Positions 10,871 through 21,283 of a DNA stretch of 64,000 nt are shown here, piece by piece (position 1 is the first letter of the stretch; the number at the start of each line of letters is the position of its first letter). The stretch is from Adiantum capillus-veneris. Its lineage: Eukaryota; Streptophyta; Polypodiopsida; Polypodiales; Pteridaceae. The stretch covers positions 89,058,881-89,122,880 of the forward strand of contig CM043957.1 in assembly GCA_014529385.2 (NCBI GenBank). Direction: 5' to 3'. The notes below the pieces were generated by a model. The model was not told the DNA's origin. It did not search any database and worked only from the letters and a program-made list of their open reading frames with translations. A program made the position numbers and the translations under genes.

Positions 10871-12196
10871 ATGGCTGACAACAACACAGATGTGTTCAAG
10901 ATGTTTGCTGCTGAGGATAGGTTGGATGGGGACAACTACCCTATGTGGGCTTATATGATGCAACATGTTCTTGTGTCAAAGGGTGTCTAGAACATTGTGC
11001 AGGGCATTGATGTATGTCCTGGTTCTGAGGATGTAGGCGAGGTCTTGCTGCAAGGATTACTGCTATTAGAGTTGTTTTGCCTACGGCAAAACAAGCTCGT
11101 TAATATGTAAAAGATGCGCATGCCCATGCATTGATTGGGTTGTCTATGAAGCGCACCATTGTTCTTCACATCCGTTCAGCAAAATCTGCAAAACAGGCTT
11201 GGGGATATTTTGGCTGGTCTTTATGCAAGCCACAATGAAGCTAAAATTGCTTTGCTGTGTAAAGAGCTGGAGTCGAAGATTATGCATGAGGAAGATGATA
11301 TGGACACTTTCCTTGCTGGTGTCAAGGATATCAATGAGAAACTTATTTCTACAGGTGAAGTTATTTCAGACAGTTCCCATGTGCAGACTATTCTTGATGC
11401 CTTACCAGATTCCTACCAGACTTTTGCTAGTACTTGGAGATTGATGACCCAAGGAAATCCTGAAGTTGTCATGTTTGATGCATTATGCACATTGCTGTTG
11501 CAAGAGTCACTTTCCAGAAAAACCAGAACTAGGCAGCGTGCAGTTGAACGGTCTTTAATTGCTTCCCAAGGAAAGGGTGGTAACAGCAATGCGGCCACTT
11601 TTTATGGTTCTACTGTGAGTGGCAAAACGTATGTTCCTAATGCTTCTGCTGGCAGCAATTCGTCTGGAAATTCTGGTGATAAGGGCAAAAAGAAGATGTG
11701 TTGTCATTATTGTAAAGCTAATGATCACTTGATCAAGTCATGTCCTAAGTTGAAGGCCAAAGAGGCTAAGAAGAAAGAGGGTGGTTCCACTGCAAATGCT
11801 GGTTCCACTACAAATGTAGCCATTGTTGAGTATTCTGTGAAAGGAGACTGTGTTGCTAATGTTGATGCAGAATGGATTTTTAGCGTAGAGTGCACTTACA
11901 ATCGTGGTGTCCATGATGCATGCATGTCAGTTGCTGTAGATTCACATGTGTGGTATTTCAATAGTGGTGCTACAAAGCACATTACCTCACATCGTGAATT
12001 GTTTACCTCTCTCGAGTCTGTCCCTCATGGGAATTCAGTCACTTGTGCCAACAATGTCGTTCAGGGAGTTGGAAAGATTGTGCTTACTACAGCAAATGGC
12101 AGTTCCTTCACACTTGTTAATGCACTTTATGTAATTGGGATCAAGAAGAATCTCTTGTCTGTATCCGCACTTGCTAGACTTGGACTTCTAGTCCAA
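10871..12196 (+). pseudogene. Copia-1 Gag and protease region
   Basis: Gag starts at ATG 10871 (MADNNTDVFKMFAAEDRLDG) and meets an in-frame TAG at 10988. Further stops precede the long frame from about 11159. That frame holds a Gag helical region, then a zinc knuckle CHYCKANDHLIKSC (CX2CX4HX4C, about 11702-11743), a Lys-rich linker, and the retropepsin site. The site reads WYFNSGATKH where Copia proteases normally have DSG, so the catalytic Asp is Asn here. Copia-2 carries the same change. The frame stops at 12214. Confidence 0.9.
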
Positions 12197-13407
12197 TTTG
12201 TGGATGACAGATAAACAGTTCATGATCTCAGTTTTGGTGATGAAATTGCTGCATCTTGCCTTTTGTGCCGTGGGCTGTATAAGCTCACTCTGTATGACCA
12301 GTGTGGACAAAATTTTGCAAATGCTGTTGCAGATTCAAGGGCTATTTCAGATGCAAAACTTTGGCATGCACGTTTTGGTCATCTGAATTTTGCCAGTTTG
12401 CAGATTTCTGATATGGTTGCTTCTTTGCCGCCTCTTGAAGCACTTGTCAAACATGTTTGTGAAGGCTGTATTTTGGGTAAGATGCAGCGTTCTAAGTTTC
12501 CAAAGGATGGTTCAGTTCGGGCCACATGCAGGTTGCAGCTTGTGCATAGTGATGTTTGTGGGCCCATGCAAACTCCGTTCTTGGGCAATTACCTTTACTT
12601 CGTGACTTTCGTTGATGATTACTCCAGGCATGCATGGGTATTTCCGCTTAAAGCGAAGTCCGAAGTTTTTATGTGCTTCAAACAATTTCTGGCTATGGCT
12701 AAAAATGCCTCAAAATGTACTATGGGCACCCTCCGTTCCGATCGAGGGGGGAGTATATGTCTCATGAGTTTAATGCATTTCTGGCTAGGCGTGGGATAAA
12801 ACACCAATGCACAGTGCCTTATACACCTCAGCAAAATGGTGTTGCTGAGAGGAAAAATAGGTCACTGATGGAAATGGCATGATGTATGGTCAAAAGTCAA
12901 GCTTTGCCGCATTCTTTTTGGCTTGAGGCCATCATGTGTGCCACTTATGTACTTAACAGGTGTCCTACGAAAGCTTTGCAGTCTATTACTCCATATGAAG
13001 CATGGCATGATAGAAAGCCTTCTATTGAGCACATGCGTGTTTTTGGCTGTTTGGCATATGCTTTGGTGCCACAAACACAGCGCAGAAAATTGGATGATAA
13101 GGCTGTCAAATGTATTTTTGTTGGTTATAGTGCTGAAAGCAAAGGTTACAAGCTGTCAAATGTATTTTTGTTTGTGGAAGATTCTGTTCAGCCCTTGCTG
13201 TCATGTACTAGAGACAGTAATGTAAGCTCACAGGACATTTATGACACTTTGTTGCCTCTTTTCAGTGGTGGAAATATGAATGTAATTTCCAATGAGGCAA
13301 ATGTACAGCCTCTAGGGGTTTCTGAAAATTTTACAGATTAGTCTATTACTGATGCAGATGTACATGATGTACTTGATGAGGAAAGGGCTGAAAATGAGCA
13401 GGCTAGA
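12197..13407 (+). pseudogene. Copia-1 GAG-pre-integrase and integrase
   Basis: Contains the HHCC region (LWHARFGHLNF, then CEGCILGKM) and the integrase core. All three acidic residues are visible: HSDVCGP, LRSDRGG and NGVAERKN. A one-base deletion in the G run near 12748 shifts the frame just after SDRGG. A TGA replaces Arg at 12882 (MEMA then stop). The C-terminal part includes HMRVFGCLAYALVPQTQRRK and CIFVGYSAESKGYK. It would insert the cDNA into the genome; this copy cannot be translated as one protein. Confidence 0.9.
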
Positions 13408-13720
13408 GGTATGCCAGAGTTAGGTCTTCTTGCGAGCTCAACGGAGCGAGCTTTTTTTTTTTGGAGGGCCACCCTCTCTACCTCCCCTTCCTCCTCCTCT
13501 TGCCGCCCATGTGCTTTCTCCTCTTCCCTTGCTCCTCCTCCTTAGCTTCCTCCTCCAACATCCTCCCTCTCCTCCACCTCCTCTCTCCATGTACTCCTCT
13601 AGCCGCCCTCCCTCTCCTCCTCCAGCAATCGCCCTTCCTTCCTCAAGATTTGACTCTTCTTCCTCTCTCTTTCCCTATCATTACATAACCTCTCTCCCTC
13701 TCCCCCGCCCCCCCCCTTCC

Positions 13721-13819
13721 CCCTTCTCCTTGCTTGCCCTCTCCAACTCCCACCGCCCCCCTGCCCCCATCGCCCCTCCCACTTTCCTCTCCCCCCCCCC
13801 TCTCTCTCTCCCCTCCCAC

Positions 13820-13895
<76 letters not shown>

Positions 13896-13962
13896 TCTCC
13901 TTGCTTGCCCTCTCCAACTCCCACCCACTCCCCCCATCGCCCCTCCCACTTTCCTCTCCTGT

Positions 13963-14042
<80 letters not shown>
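13721..14042. repeat. Two (CT)n tracts in a roughly 171-bp tandem duplication
   Basis: A block CTTCTCCTTGCTTGCCCTC followed by CCAACTCCCACC and CGCCCCTCCCACTTTCC occurs twice, about 171 bp apart (13723 and 13894). Each is followed by a long (CT) tract (about 13823-13892 and 13965-14042). Slippage or unequal exchange probably duplicated the block. Confidence 0.85.
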
Positions 14043-14045
<3 letters not shown>

Positions 14046-14301
14046 GCATGCCACTCTCTCCTGCCCCTTCTTCCCCCATCTTTCTCTCCCCATCCCCTCC
14101 CCCTCCTCTCTCTCTCTCTCTCCAACCCTCGTCACTGGATAGATCTTTAAGGTCTCTTTGGATAGTTTCCTACAACGTTAAAAATTATCTTCTTCTTCTT
14201 CTTCTTCTCTCTTGCAATCACTCATTCACTCTCTTCCTCTGTCTCTCTCTCTCCCCTTTCTATCTCTCTCACTCTGAGACAAAAGGGACGAAAATGGTGG
14301 G

Positions 14302-14303
<2 letters not shown>

Positions 14304-14371
<68 letters not shown>

Positions 14372-14380
14372 GGGGGGGGG
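14304..14380. repeat. (GA)n followed by G20
   Basis: (GA) to 14360, then 20 consecutive G at 14361-14380. A second (GA) tract sits at about 14706-14730. The homopurine strand changes from CT to GA around 14290, so the element is purine/pyrimidine mirror-like overall. Confidence 0.95.
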
Positions 14381-15023
14381 ATGGGTGGATGGAGAGGAAG
14401 AGAATGGGGAGATAGGGGGCGTAGAGAGAGGAGTAGCAAAAAGAGAGAGAGAAAGGGCGGGCGGGGGGAGGGGGAGGGGCGCCGCACTAGAAAAATACAT
14501 TTTCCCTAATCGAAGAAAATAAGGGCAAACTTTGAAATTCTTTCGATTTTTGGTAAAAAAATTGAAGGTTTTGCCGGTATTTACACTAAAACTTGTGAAT
14601 TTCTCGATTTTCTTCAAGGACAGCTCAAAATATTGCCGGGTTTTTTAAATTTCAGCCGGTTAAAAACACTTTACCCTTTTTTTTTTAAACTCCGATAGCG
14701 GGGTTGAGAGAGAGAGAGAGAGAGAGAGAGGCCGTAGAGGGGGGGAGGGGATTGCGAGAGGGAGAGAGGAGCGAAAAGGAGTTTATGCCCCAAAAAAGAA
14801 GAGTTCTCTCAAGCAAAGCTAGTAAAGGAGCTTAAGGCCAAAAATAAAAAGAGCTCTTCCAAGCCGAGCAATAGCGATATTGCTCTTTTTTTTTGTTTTT
14901 TGGCTTAAAAAAGAGCCAAAAAAAACTCTTTTTACTTTTTTTTTCCTCTTTATATAAAAAAAAACAATATCTCCCCCTCCCTCCCTCTCACAATCCCCCC
15001 CCCCCCCCCCGGCTCCCTGCCCA

Positions 15024-15026
<3 letters not shown>

Positions 15027-15083
<57 letters not shown>
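15027..15083. repeat. (CT)n-(CA)n compound microsatellite
   Basis: A (CT) run passes directly into (CA) at about 15060. It is preceded by a 17-base C run near 14995-15010. Confidence 0.95.
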
Positions 15084-15089
<6 letters not shown>

Positions 15090-15668
15090 ACAAGCACCCT
15101 CCTCTCCATTGTTCCATCGTTGGCCTCCCCCAAGCGTGAAGGGACGCCTTGTGGGTGGTGTTAGATCTTAGTTTTGTTCATTGCAAGCCCACATGCATTC
15201 ACTCTCTGCTCACCTTGTTCTGCCTCGTAGTACATTCTTGTAGCTCTACCTCGCAGTGCCTCGCAGCTCTACCTTGCTTAGCCTCACAATTCAACATTGT
15301 AGTTCAGTCCCGCTGCATTTAGCCTTGCTCAACCTTGATGTGCCTCCCTTTTTCCTTCGCACTCAACCCCAGTCCACGCGGTAGCCACGTACAATATCTT
15401 TTAGGTTTACACACTCACACTATATAGCCGGTGCTCCTACACTGCAAGCCAACCCAGCCCCATCGTGGACGATATGACAACCAAAGAGGAATACAACCCC
15501 AAAAACCCTGTGAGGACACAGTCAAGCTTTGTGGTTGTCGTGGCAGTTCAAGGCAAGCTTGGCTACATTGAACACCTCCAAACGGCCCTCAATTGGGACA
15601 TGGAAGAGAATCACAATCTTAAAGCTTGCATTAACAAGCTCACGATTTGATTCAATCATCAGACTCAT

Positions 15669-15714
<46 letters not shown>

Positions 15715-15717
15715 ATA

Positions 15718-16072
15718 TCATCCTCGGAGGTCAATTATGACCCATGGGACCAATGTTACGTGTGATGTAGTATGTGTGTGGTTGATGAGTGATACTCGAT
15801 GCTTCAAAATTGTGGTGATGAGAGTCGCAATGGAGAGCCCACAATGTGGCTTGGAGAGGAAAGTGTGTAGGTCTAAGTCATGGCTGAAAATGTGAGGGAA
15901 GCAAGTTTGGATGTAACCAAAAGTTGAGCACTCTAGTAGTGTGTGGTACTCAGACTCTCGAACTTGTAGTGAACATAATGTGCACAAGCAATTTTATTCT
16001 TCTCCATTGCCCCAACGTCCCGTCTCACATCCAAGGGAGTGCGAGCTAAGAGGAATGGCTATGATAGTGTGT
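15718..16072 (-). pseudogene. LINE-type C-terminal zinc-knuckle fragment carried in the TIR element
   Basis: On the minus strand the residues read SHSLGCETGRWGNGEE, an in-frame TAA, then LCTLCSLQVRESEYHTLLEC and FPHIF. The pattern (Leu-rich, ETGRW, CxxC, about 10 residues, H, 4 residues, C) matches the C-terminal zinc-binding region following the reverse transcriptase in many LINE/endonuclease-type retroelements. No reverse transcriptase core is present. It appears to be a captured fragment. The TIR element also holds an unrecognised 61-residue frame at 15465-15650 on the plus strand. Confidence 0.55.
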
Positions 16073-16200
16073 ATCATTGACAAGGGGATCGGCTCAAGCA
16101 TGAGAGAGAGAGAGAGAAGAGGGGGGGGGGGGGGATGATGGGGAGAGAGAGCTGGGGGGCGAAGAGAATGAGCAAGGGAAAGAGGGGGAAGGGGAGGGGC

Positions 16201-16202
<2 letters not shown>

Positions 16203-16247
<45 letters not shown>

Positions 16248-16296
16248 GAGGAAAGAGGGAGGGACATACGGAGAGAAAGATAGGACGTTGGGGAGG

Positions 16297-16336
<40 letters not shown>

Positions 16337-16387
16337 GGCGAAGAAGGGGAAGGGAAAGGGCTAGAGAGAGGGGCGAGCAAAGAGGTG

Positions 16388-16424
<37 letters not shown>
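16203..16424. repeat. (GA)n and (CA)n microsatellites
   Basis: (GA) about 16203-16243, (CA) 16301-16334 and (GA) 16390-16424, separated by G/A-rich spacers. Confidence 0.95.
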
Positions 16425-16428
<4 letters not shown>

Positions 16429-16652
16429 AGAGAGAGGGGATGGGCTGGAGGGATCATGAGAGGGAGAGGGGGTTTGATACAAAGAGACCCAAGGCACTAG
16501 AAATATTGCTAGCGCCTTGGCATTTAGAGAGAGAGAGAGAGAGAGAGAGAGAAGGAGAGAGAGGGGATGTGCTGGAGGGATCATGAGAGGGAGAGGGGGT
16601 TTGATACAAAGAGACCCAAGGTACTAGAAAAAATGCTAGTGCCTTGGCAGTT

Positions 16653-16700
<48 letters not shown>
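16425..16700. repeat. 127-bp tandem repeat containing a hairpin and GA tract
   Basis: GCTGGAGGGATCATGAGAGG recurs 127 bp apart (16444 and 16571). Each unit contains CCAAGG(C/T)ACTAG, a short A-rich loop, then CTAG(C/T)GCCTTGG, which is a self-complementary hairpin, followed by (GA)n. Confidence 0.85.
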
Positions 16701-16702
<2 letters not shown>

Positions 16703-16941
16703 GTACTTGGTTGCTATAGTTGTGGGAGGGGAGGCAATGGGCAGTGGTGGTAGGATTAGGGGTGGCTCATGGTGGCAGTAAGCTAGCACCACTAACCACC
16801 AGTGGTGGAATTAGGTGGTGGTGGCAATGGGTGGTAAGGGGCGGCAATGGGAGATAGTGGTGGCAGCCCTCAAAAAAAAAAAAAAAGCTCGCTCCAAAGC
16901 TCGCTCCGTTGAGCTCGCTTCATAACCATCCCTGGTATGCC

Positions 16942-18588
16942 AAAATGGCTGGTGCACACTTTGCGTGACAGTAAATTGGATGTACCTTTGTCTAGTCGTA
17001 CTCGTTCAGGCTCTCGTCATGCATCTTATGCATCATATTGTTATGCTTTGGCTGTGTCTAGCTTACATGATGTTGAGGAGCCTCTGTCTTTTGATGAAGC
17101 ACAAAATTCAGAAAATTGGATGGCTGCCATGCAATTGGAATATGATGCACTTATAGAAAATGACACATGGACTTTATGTGATTTGCCTCCTGGCAAAAAG
17201 GCCATTGGTACGAAGTGGGTTTACAAGTTGAAACGCAAGCCAGATGGTGAGATCGATCGCCATAAGGCTCGACTTGTTGCAAAGGGTTATGCACAGAAAA
17301 AAGGCAGAGATTATGAAGAGACCTTTGCTCCCACTTGTTGTATGACTACTGTGCATTTTCTATGTGCATTGGCAGCTCATTTTGGTTGGGATGTACATCA
17401 ATCAGACATTGTTATTGCTTTCTTGAATGGTGACATATTTGAGGAAGTTTATGTAACGCAACCTCGTGGTTTTGTCATAAAAGGACAAGAGGACAAAGTG
17501 TGCAGATGTAAGAAGACTTTGTATGGGTTGAAGCAATCTCCTCATGCTTGGTATGAGAAAGCTGACACTCATTTGGTTAAACGAGGCTTTCGTAACAGTC
17601 CAACAGAAAGCACATTGTATGTAAAGCGTGAGGGTGATGTACTTCTCATTGTGGTTCTTTATGTCGATGATTTGCTGATCACTGGACCAAATGAGAGACA
17701 TATTGCTGAATTTAAGGCTGATTTGAATGCTACTTTCAAGATGAAAGATTTGGGGTTGTTGCATCATTACTTGGGTATACAGTTTAAGCAGTGTGATGGT
17801 GGTATTGCCTTGTGTCAAAAAAGTTACATAGAGACATTGCTATGTAAGTTTGGACTTGAGGATTGCAAATCTATTGCCACTCCCATGGAAACAGGTTTGA
17901 AGTTGAGTCTACATGATGTTGGTGATCCTGCTGATGTCACTCTTTACCAAACTGCTGTTGGATGCCTCATTTATGTATGCAACACGAGGCCAGATATTCA
18001 GTTTGTAGTCTCACAGGTCAGCAGATTTATGCATAGCCCAGGTTCTAAGCATTGGCAGACTATCAAGAGGATTTTTCGCTACCTTAGTGGCACTTTACAT
18101 CTTGGCTTGTTTTATCCCAATGAGGGATCATTGCCGCCAGACTTACATGCTTTTTCGGACTCAGATTGGGCTGGTTGTTTTGACACGCGAGTGTCCACAA
18201 GTGGTTTTTGTTTCATGCTTGGCAGTTCATGTATATCATGGTTGAGCAAGAAGCAACCTACTGTGGACACTTCGAGTTGTGAGGCTGAGTACACGACAAT
18301 CTTCACAGCTACGGTTGAGTGTGTATGGCTCATACGCCTTATGGCTGATTTGGGTGTTGGACAGGACACTGCCAGCACTATCTACACTGACTGTCAGAGC
18401 GCATTGGCAGTTGTGAGGAACCTAGTTTTTCATGCTCGCACAAAGCACATTGAGGTGCATTACCACTATGTCAGGGAGAGGCTCTCAGCAGGAGAGATCA
18501 GCTTGGCTATGTGCCAACACAGGACAACCTTGCAGATCTTTTCACAAAGGCATTGTCTCGTGAGAAGCTTGAAGCTTTCCGAAAGCTT
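16942..18588 (+). pseudogene. Copia-1 reverse transcriptase and RNase H
   Basis: The frame resumes after the TIR element with KWLVHTLRDSKLDVPLSSRT. The RVT_2 domain shows NDTWTLCDLPPGKKAIGTKW, ARLVAKGYAQKKGRDYEETF, the first catalytic Asp in HQSDIVIAFLNGD, LYGLKQSPHAWY, and the YVDD box (LYVDDLLITG). RNase H follows with FSDSDWAGC, SWLSKKQPTV, CEAEY and ARTKHIEVHYH. A frameshift near 18505 puts the terminal VPTQDNLADLFTKALS in another frame, and the open frame then runs on into the LTR. RT and RNase H look otherwise nearly intact. Confidence 0.92.
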
Positions 18589-18678
18589 TAGGCTTACTCC
18601 CCTTTGTGGACTGATCATGTCCTTAGGGCATGGCACTTCCCGTTACTCATGTGCCAGCTCTCGTTCACCGCATCACTC

Positions 18679-18689
18679 CAGGGGGGATT
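18679..18689 (+). promoter_or_regulatory. Copia-1 polypurine tract
   Basis: CAGGGGGGATT lies immediately before the 3' LTR and would prime plus-strand synthesis. Copia-2 has the same tract next to its 3' LTR. Confidence 0.85.
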
Positions 18690-18916
18690 TGTTACCATAT
18701 ACATGTGGTAGTCATGTGTGTGAACACACTAGGACCGCCGGGGCATTTTTTCCCTCTTTAGGAGGTTTTTTCCCCCGAGCATTGAATATACGCCCATCAC
18801 TCTAGGGCTATCTATCTTTCCATTGCATACTAAAAAACACACTCTCTATTGTGTGCCTTGAGCTTCCTTCGTCTTCTCCAAGCTGTGTGTGTTTCTCTGC
18901 AACCCTAATTCCAACA
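18690..18916 (+). repeat. Copia-1 3' LTR
   Basis: 227 bp, same length as the 5' LTR with about seven substitutions. Followed directly by the duplicated CTTCC. Confidence 0.95.
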
Positions 18917-18921
18917 CTTCC

Positions 18922-19963
18922 ATTTTATTACTATACATAGCATCGAACTCTTCCTATCATTTGCCAAGGACTCAATCAAAATACACATAATAAGATTTCG
19001 CAATCAAAACATACTCTCGTTTAGCATTGGTTTAAAGCATACCTTGCAAATGAGTTGCACAAGGACAACCATTGGCAATTTTAGCCACTTTGACTTGTTT
19101 GGACCCCTAAAATTCAAAGCCCTTTCTGTTGCCAAATGCGCTCTTTCGGAAAATTTTGCAAAAGTGAAGTAGGGTCCGCCAACCCTAGCTTTCCCATCAT
19201 GAAAATATCAGGAGCAGTCGTGTGAGGCATTGAAACCCTCGTGACCCTGCTTAACACTCGATTGTAATTTACATTGTCAAAAAAACAAGATGCATTTCAC
19301 AAAAAAAAAACCTATTGATCATTCCCAAAACCAATAGAAACTCCGATGTCTCATGGGGTTGAAAATCAACTAGAACGCACTCCACCTTTGGTGCCTTCTC
19401 AATTGGAATGTCATTCTCATTCATCCATTGCATCCATGCCTCCAATCTGTGTGATTACCATCCCAAACCACAATGTACCTCTCGACCATGTGACTAAGCT
19501 CGGGGATTTGACGAAGCTCCTCATGCAAATCATATGACATTGCAAGATCCCTCAAAGGGTGACCACGACGAGAAAATTGATTGTGATCCTCCCTAGGAAT
19601 CCATTCACTAACAATAAATCTTGCCATGGTTGGTTGGTAGCTTTTGTTTGCAATGGAGAGTTGCAAATCCACCACATGGTCATCATGCGTGCGGATGGTG
19701 GGGTTTGAAAGAAGTCGACATAGAGACAAGCGTGGAAGTTTGCCATCGTATGGAGCTCTATGAGAATCCACCCAGCCCAATGAAATGTGCTTTTCGACCA
19801 CATTTCCAAACGCTTCATCTCTTACATCTTCAATTGCGGTAGCTGTTTCCACACAATGACTCAATCCTCCACTTGATTGTGTTGTTCTAGCCACTCCGGT
19901 TACGATGGACGCATGCAATCTAAAGAACTCAAGGCTTGAGATTGTTCGGTATCTTGAGTGCAT
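18922..19963 (-). pseudogene. Upstream half of the unidentified spliced gene relic
   Basis: The minus strand holds a long protein-like frame (19963-19421) with RFIVSEWIPREDHNQFSRRG and MVERYIVVWDGNH. A frameshift near 19440 leads to EAWMQWMNENDIPIEKAPKV. A further segment, FHDGKARVGGPYFTFAKFSE, ends in PMVVLVQLICK at a GTATGC donor at 19043. An in-frame TGA precedes that segment. Removing Copia-1 and one copy of CTTCC joins this half to the segment EGLPSKGSFDYELAP at 10276. No known domain is recognised. Confidence 0.5.
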
Positions 19964-20264
19964 CGCGGAGGGGCTTTTTGCGACGTAGTAACATCAACCT
20001 CATCCACGGCACCAATATTCTTGGATTGATTTCTTGTTCTCATACTTGCGCTAAAGAATTAAAGAAGATAGATATAAGTATGACTTATGAGAAATTGTAG
20101 CTAAGAGTTTGAGAAAGATAAGTGAGCAAAATAAGACTTGACAGAGATCTCTGTGCAATAGAAGAAAATAGAGATGAGAAAAGTGAAAAGAGTGTGTCAA
20201 TGCTCTTTATAAAGCTTTGAATTTTATTTATTAATTTTAATTTTTTAATTTAAGTAATTTGAAA
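19964..20264. other. No gene seen
   Basis: AT-rich sequence between the gene relic and the GT/AC block. It may include upstream sequence of the relic, but no promoter element is distinctive. Confidence 0.4.
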
Positions 20265-20677
20265 CGTGTGTGTGTGTGAGAGGTGGGTGAAGGTGTGTGT
20301 GTGTTCACGTGTGTGTGTGTTGGCCTATACGTGTGCGTATCCCTGCGTGTGTGTGTGTGTGTGTGTGTCCGCGTGTGTACGTTGTGCGTATCCGTGGGCG
20401 TGCACGTGTGTGCGCGTACACACACACGTGCTGACGTGTGTGTGTGTGTGTGTGCACGCATGTGCATGTGTGTGCACACACACACATGCTGGTGTGTGTG
20501 TGTGTGTGCACACACATGCACACGCCAACGTGTGTGTGTGTGTGTGTGTGTGTTTACACACACGCACACTGCACGCATGCACGTGTGTGTGTTTATGTGT
20601 GTGTGTTCACACACACATACACGAAGACTTGCAAACGCGCGCGCGTGTGTGTGTGTGCACACACACTTGCACGCCAG

Positions 20678-20712
<35 letters not shown>

Positions 20713-20722
20713 ATACACAGAC
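20265..20722. repeat. GT/AC-rich alternating purine-pyrimidine block
   Basis: About 450 bp of (GT)n and (AC)n runs that repeatedly switch strand at GTGCAC and ACGT junctions (for example GTGTGCACACACAC), so they fold back on themselves. Alternating purine-pyrimidine DNA of this length can adopt Z-form and cruciform structure. The Val-Cys and His-Thr frames across it are not genes. Confidence 0.95.
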
Positions 20723-20773
20723 GTGGCAAGCCACGCAGTGGCTACACAGGCCGCCTCATGGCCACGGGGACTT

Positions 20774-20964
20774 GCCACGTGTATCGTCGGTAGCCGATGG
20801 TACACGTGGCCTGCCATGTGGCCTAGAGCACTGGCGTGCCACGTGTACTATCGATCAGTGGCAATACACGTGGTAGGCCACATGGCCTGCGCGCTGCCTG
20901 CATGGTAGAACACTAGGCTACGTGGCACACCATGTGTACCATCGGCTAACGATGGTACACGTGG
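20774..20964. repeat. Inverted repeats with CACGTG cores
   Basis: Arm pair 1: GCCACGTGTATCGTCGG (20774-20790) against CCGATGGTACACGTGGC (20794-20810), with two mismatches and loop TAG. Arm pair 2: CCATGTGTACCATCG (20930-20944) against CGATGGTACACGTGG (20950-20964), with one mismatch and loop GCTAA. A looser copy is near 20840-20875. CACGTG is the plant G-box core, but no gene is next to it. Confidence 0.85.
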
Positions 20965-21136
20965 CAAGTCCACGTGGCCACGCGGCTGCCAGCGTGGCCG
21001 CGTGGACTGCCACGTGTGCATGTCCACACACACACGCGCGCTGGCATGCGAGTGTGTGTGTGTGGACTGTCCGTTGGCCACGCGTTGCCTAGGGGCGGAT
21101 ACACGCCTCTGCGTGGGGACGTGTGGCCACCCTTGG

Positions 21137-21283
21137 CCAACGCGCTGGCCAGGGGTGCGTGGCCGCCCATGGTGGCCATGGACGCTTGGCCGCCCATGGC
21201 CAACGCGCTAGCCAGGGACGCGTGGCCGCCAATGCTGGCCATGGGCACTTGGTCGCCCATGGCCAACGCCGGCAAACCCCGCC
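21137..21283. repeat. 63-bp GC-rich tandem repeat
   Basis: Units start at 21137, 21200 and (partial) 21263 with CCAACGC. They share GTGGCCGCC, TGGCCATG and CGCCCATGG. The period is a multiple of three, so a 21-residue periodic frame stays open, but I do not regard it as a gene. C-rich sequence follows to about 21560. Confidence 0.9.

Larger units (their letters stand above)
13416..16933. mobile_element. Non-autonomous TIR transposon (hAT-like) nested in Copia-1
   Basis: The insert splits Copia-1 pol. It is flanked by the 8-bp direct repeat GGTATGCC (13408-13415 and 16934-16941); a ninth base, A, also matches. The ends are inverted: the left reads AGAGTTAGG...GCGAGCTCAACGGAGCGAGCT. The right end, reverse complemented, reads AGGGATGG...GCGAGCTCAACGGAGCGAGCT, followed by a T run. 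An 8-bp duplication and AGGG-type termini fit hAT elements; a 9-bp duplication would favour MULE. There is no transposase. The interior is mostly GA/CT microsatellite, with a LINE fragment and degenerate duplications. The matching site in Copia-2 (about 35970) has no insert, so the empty site is known. Confidence 0.75.
10282..18916 (+). mobile_element. Copia-1: full-length Ty1/Copia retrotransposon with nested insert
   Basis: Both LTRs are 227 bp (10282-10508 and 18690-18916), bounded by TGTT...AACA. They are flanked by the exact 5-bp duplication CTTCC at 10277-10281 and 18917-18921. Domain order is gag, protease, integrase, reverse transcriptase, RNase H, which defines Copia. About seven substitutions separate the LTRs by eye. 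Coding capacity is destroyed by stops, frameshifts and a 3.5-kb TIR element at 13416-16933. Copia-2 (35151-38251) is a relative on the other strand. It interrupts the gene relic whose halves lie at 8755-10276 and 18922-19963. Confidence 0.95.

Noticed and set aside
13430-14305. 291-residue Pro/Ser/Leu-rich open frame
   Set aside because: It is driven by (CT)n and C-rich repeats inside the TIR element. Opposite-strand Arg-Glu frames are equally long.
20237-20908. Several Val-Cys or His-Thr frames of 150-200 residues
   Set aside because: Products of GT/AC repeats; all six frames stay open, so length carries no coding evidence.
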